Assembly (NCBI GenBank): GCA_019236485.1
Contig: JAFAIY010000456.1
Span: 1 to 7,221, forward strand
Source of the DNA: Comamonas sp.
GTDB lineage: Bacteria > Pseudomonadota > Gammaproteobacteria > Burkholderiales > Burkholderiaceae_C
Reading direction: 5' to 3'
Length of the DNA: 7,221 nucleotides
The stretch's first letter is position 1, and each line of letters begins with the position of its first letter. Shown here piece after piece: positions 5,021 through 7,221 of this stretch. A program made the translations under genes and the position numbers. The notes under the pieces were generated by a model. It had not been told where the DNA came from, did not search any database, and worked only from the letters and a program-made list of their open reading frames with translations.

Positions 5021-6189
5021 AGATTCATCAGTTTCGAAGTAGACGCAATTTGATTTTCAATATCGGTCGCGGAGGCCGCTGTTTTTATCCAGGCGCCGCC
5101 CTTGCCTGCAATCGTCTCTGACAGCTTTACAAACATGCCATTCACAGAGTCGTAATAAGCGGGGAAGTCATCCACATAGGTCTGTGAAGCTGGAACCACC
5201 TTGGTTTCACCGTTCTTCAAAGATGTGTTGAGGTAAAACGTGCCGGAAAGCGGTTCCTGAATGCGTATGTCGGCATAAGTGCCATAGACATACGAGGCGC
5301 CGCCCGCACTTTGGCTGAACTTGATCTTCTTGACGTTTTTGAAATCGACTTCGATTTCATAGTCGGGCTTGGGCAAGGACAGATTGAAAACCTCTCCATC
5401 CATGACTTGCATGGACATCACGTTGCCCACCGCATGGCCTTTGCTGAAAGGCACCAGAGGCACTCCAACGCGCGTAGATATGGCCTCACCCACGAGATCG
5501 GCAGCCCAGGTTTCTTGCGCCCCAGGCGTGGACTTCAAATAGTCGGGCAAGGCCGCCGCCATCTCTGGCGTCAGAGTGGCTTTGGTCACCTGCAGATAGC
5601 GCGAGACCTGCGTGGGCAGTGTGGCAGTCGCTAGGGCGCTGGCATATCGTGCAAACAGACCGGGCTTGTCGCCGCTGCCTTCATACACCAAGCGCACGCG
5701 CTCCAGAATTTCCTGGGCGCTCGGCTCATGCTGAAAGTTATCGACATAGCCAAAGCTGATGGGATAAGAGCGCACCACGTTCATTGACTTGAAGTCAAAA
5801 AACAATGCCTGGCCTCGTAAAAGAATGAACAGCTTGCGAATATCGCCAAAATGCTCGACAGACACTGTTTCCGAGCTCACAACCAGCGAAGAAACCAAGG
5901 CTTGGTCATTGCCCTTGAGGTCGCTAATCGGTGATGTGGATAGATTGAAATTCTGCGGAGTATTGGCGTTGACTGCCGCCAGCGCCCGCTTGTAAGAACT
6001 GCTGCGGGTCGACTTCAACTGCTTGTCATACTGCTGAGAGTATGGAAAGCGCCGAGAAAGACTGGCTGCGTCACCTGAGAATGCCACCCCGGCAAAAGTG
6101 ACATCTCTGGTCTGAGACCAAGAGCACTGTGTGAATAACGTAATACCCACCACCAAACCCAGCCGTTTAAACACCGAAAAAGCGCTCAT
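5011..6189 (-). CDS. Exported protein of unknown function, first gene of the envelope operon
   Basis: The product is 392 aa. The N-terminus has K8-R9, a hydrophobic core (L10-F19) and C-S-W-S, with likely signal peptidase I cleavage between Ser25 and Gln26. Cys22 does not sit in a good lipobox. The mature start Q-T-R-D-V-T-F-A-G-V-A-F-S-G-D (26-40) is followed by a basic, aromatic region. A hydrophobic strand pair, L-F-I-L-L-R-G-Q-A-L-F-F-D-F-K-S-M-N-V-V, lies in the first half. The C-terminal half is rich in beta-type strands (Y-E-I-E-V-D-F-K-N-V-K-K-I-K-F). No known domain is recognised. The ATG at 6189-6187 has AGGG 5 bases upstream. The last codons overlap the next gene by 10 bases (TAA at 5013-5011). 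Base composition is visibly less GC-rich than in the flanking genes; one stretch (5821-5880) is 28 of 60 G or C. The position as first gene and the tight coupling to the 379-aa gene suggest the two products act together. Confidence 0.85.
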   Translation of the reverse strand: MSAFSVFKRLGLVVGITLFTQCSWSQTRDVTFAGVAFSGDAASLSRRFPYSQQYDKQLKSTRSSSYKRALAAVNANTPQNFNLSTSPISDLKGNDQALVSSLVVSSETVSVEHFGDIRKLFILLRGQALFFDFKSMNVVRSYPISFGYVDNFQHEPSAQEILERVRLVYEGSGDKPGLFARYASALATATLPTQVSRYLQVTKATLTPEMAAALPDYLKSTPGAQETWAADLVGEAISTRVGVPLVPFSKGHAVGNVMSMQVMDGEVFNLSLPKPDYEIEVDFKNVKKIKFSQSAGGASYVYGTYADIRIQEPLSGTFYLNTSLKNGETKVVPASQTYVDDFPAYYDSVNGMFVKLSETIAGKGGAWIKTAASATDIENQIASTSKLMNLCK

Positions 6190-6220
6190 TCTTACCCTAA
6201 TGTCATAGTTTTTGTAACAA

Positions 6221-6226
6221 AGTATA
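6221..6226 (-). promoter_or_regulatory. Candidate -10 element of the envelope operon
   Basis: On the minus strand the hexamer TATACT (5 of 6 to TATAAT) lies 31 bases before the ATG of the 392-aa gene, in a local AT-rich patch. It would give a short leader of about 25 bases that includes the AGGG ribosome site (6195-6198). No good -35 hexamer is seen 16-18 bases further upstream, so an activator or another sigma factor may be needed. This is a weak call. Confidence 0.3.
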
Positions 6227-6287
6227 CCCTCTCAAACTCCTGTTTATTCTGAGATTCCTTAACGAGAGAGTTTCTTGTTCTGGCGCT

Positions 6288-6309
6288 TGCGTGACAGCCC
6301 CGACACGCA
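6288..6309. promoter_or_regulatory. Possible operator: inverted repeat in the divergent intergenic region
   Basis: TGCGTG (6288-6293) and CACGCA (6304-6309) form a 6-bp inverted repeat with a 10-bp spacer, between the operon start (6189) and the SDR start (6404). A GTGACA hexamer also occurs twice, at 6291-6296 and 6311-6316, exactly 20 bp apart. The layout would suit a dimeric regulator. The repeat is short and could be chance in GC-rich DNA. Confidence 0.2.
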
Positions 6310-6390
6310 GGTGACAAGGGCGGGCTTTTCGCCGCCGCACAATCCCGGCAGCAGGGGCAGCGGCCCCGGTCCACAACCTTGATGACGAGC

Positions 6391-6395
6391 AGGAG
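6391..6395 (+). promoter_or_regulatory. Ribosome binding site of the SDR gene
   Basis: AGGAG lies 8 bases before the ATG at 6404 and 2 bases before the ATG at 6398. The spacing favours the downstream start, which removes the first two residues (Met-Pro) of the longer version. Confidence 0.7.
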
Positions 6396-6403
6396 ACATG
6401 CCA

Positions 6404-7195
6404 ATGACACGCACGGTGCAGCAACTTTTTGACCTCTCGGGCAAGACCGCCCTGGTGACCGGCGGCTCGCGCGGCCTGGGTCTGCAGATGGCCCATGCGC
6501 TGGGCGAGGCCGGTGCCAAGGTCCTGCTGACCTCGCGCAAGGCCAGGGATCTGGAAGAGGCCGCGGCCGAGCTCAAGGCCGCGGGCATAGAGGCCGACTG
6601 GATTGCCGCCGATTGCGCCGATGAGGCCGATATAGCGCGGCTGGCCAAGGAGGCTGTTCAGCGCCTCGGTCATGTGGACATTCTGATCAACAACGCGGGC
6701 GCCAGCTGGGGCGCGCCGGCCGAGGACCATCCGACCGCGGCCTGGGACAAGGTGATGAACCTCAATGTGCGCGGCTATTTCCTGCTCAGTCAGCAGATCG
6801 CCCGCCTGTCCATGCTGGAGCGCAGGAGCGGCCGCATCATCAACCTGGCCTCGATCGCGGGCCTGGGCGGCAATCCCACGGGCATGAAGACCATTGCCTA
6901 CAACACCTCCAAGGGTGCTGTGATCAATTTCACGCGCGCGCTGGCCGGCGAGTGGGGCGTGCACGGCATCACCGTCAATGCCATCTGCCCGGGCTTCTTC
7001 AAGACCAAGATGGCGGCCGCGCTGATCGAGACCCTGGGCGAGGACGAGATGAAATCCCATGCGCCGCTGCGCCGCCTGGGCGATGACGAAGACCTCAAGG
7101 GACTGACGCTGCTGTATGCGAGCGACGCGGGCAAGCACATCACCGGCCAGTGGATGGCGGTGGACGGCGGCGTGAGCGCGCTGGTGGGCGGCTGA
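6404..7195 (+). CDS. Short-chain dehydrogenase/reductase (SDR) family oxidoreductase
   Basis: This is a classical SDR, expected to be a cytosolic NAD(P)(H)-dependent oxidoreductase of about 263 aa. Numbering from the alternative upstream ATG at 6398: the cofactor motif TGGSRGLG spans 21-28, D72 contacts the adenine ring, NNAG is at 98-101, and the catalytic tetrad is Asn123, Ser152, Tyr168 and Lys172 (Y-N-T-S-K). A P-G-F-F-K-T-K segment and the C-terminal G-Q-W-M-A-V-D-G-G complete the family pattern. Arg25 and the basic S-R-K at 46-48 suggest preference for NADPH, by family analogy. I chose the ATG at 6404 because AGGAG (6391-6395) is 8 bases from it but only 2 bases from the ATG at 6398. 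The substrate is not evident; it resembles gluconate 5-dehydrogenase-like and 3-oxoacyl-ACP reductase-like SDRs. It is divergent from the envelope operon. Nothing recognisable follows in the last 26 bases. Confidence 0.93.
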   Translation: MTRTVQQLFDLSGKTALVTGGSRGLGLQMAHALGEAGAKVLLTSRKARDLEEAAAELKAAGIEADWIAADCADEADIARLAKEAVQRLGHVDILINNAGASWGAPAEDHPTAAWDKVMNLNVRGYFLLSQQIARLSMLERRSGRIINLASIAGLGGNPTGMKTIAYNTSKGAVINFTRALAGEWGVHGITVNAICPGFFKTKMAAALIETLGEDEMKSHAPLRRLGDDEDLKGLTLLYASDAGKHITGQWMAVDGGVSALVGG

Positions 7196-7221
7196 GCTTT
7201 TGTGGCGCGCTCCGCAGGCGG

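Noticed and set aside
3449..5053. A 534-codon plus-strand open frame opposite the 212-aa and 379-aa genes
   Set aside because: It is antisense to two genes with signal peptides, a good ribosome site and operon spacing. Its translation is Gly/His/Val-rich with no domain pattern, as expected for the shadow of GC-rich genes.
6203..7138. A 311-codon minus-strand open frame opposite the SDR
   Set aside because: The plus strand encodes a complete SDR with all catalytic motifs. The antisense product is Gly/Ala/Arg/His-rich and has no recognisable motif.
1..7221. CRISPR arrays, tRNA or rRNA genes, insertion sequences, integrases or toxin-antitoxin pairs
   Set aside because: No repeat-spacer pattern, cloverleaf-like segment, transposase motif or phage gene was seen in either strand.

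Overview
The window reads as chromosomal DNA from a GC-rich betaproteobacterium, most likely a member of the Comamonadaceae (Comamonas/Delftia/Acidovorax type). The grounds are the strongly GC-biased codon use of the outer genes, the style of the proteins, and two operators of the CTGT-N8-ACAG class used by beta- and gammaproteobacterial LexA. The genus is an inference.

Layout, left to right. (1) Positions 1-164 hold the 5' end of a minus-strand gene running off the left edge, probably a SAM-dependent methyltransferase. (2) Positions 340-645 hold a small minus-strand gene of unknown function (101 aa). (3) Positions 646-760 are a divergent intergenic region with two tandem, perfectly matching LexA/SOS boxes (670-685 and 693-708). 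(4) Positions 761-1492 hold a plus-strand O6-alkylguanine-DNA alkyltransferase with the PCHRV active site and an apparent insertion of about 45 residues. (5) Positions 1493-1746 are a convergent intergenic stretch with a perfect 32-bp palindrome at 1661-1692. (6) Positions 6189 down to 1747 hold a compact minus-strand operon of four exported proteins: two signal-peptide proteins whose genes overlap by 10 bp, a small secreted protein, and a lipoprotein with a CsgG/FlgT-like architecture. (7) Positions 6190-6403 are a second divergent intergenic region. (8) Positions 6404-7195 hold a plus-strand short-chain dehydrogenase/reductase.

Two units stand out. The left unit looks like a small SOS/DNA-repair module: an alkyltransferase and an uncharacterised 101-aa protein share one control region with two LexA boxes, so both may be induced by DNA damage. 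The central unit is a four-gene set in which every product has an export signal. The last product is a lipoprotein with an outer-membrane-type sorting residue, an LPP20/FlgT_N-like domain, a CsgG-like domain and a FlgT_C-like domain. The second product appears to contain related domains. No curli subunits, flagellar genes or known secretion substrates lie in the window, so this may be an uncharacterised envelope or secretion assembly; its function cannot be read from the sequence alone. The flanking SDR and methyltransferase look like ordinary housekeeping or metabolic genes.
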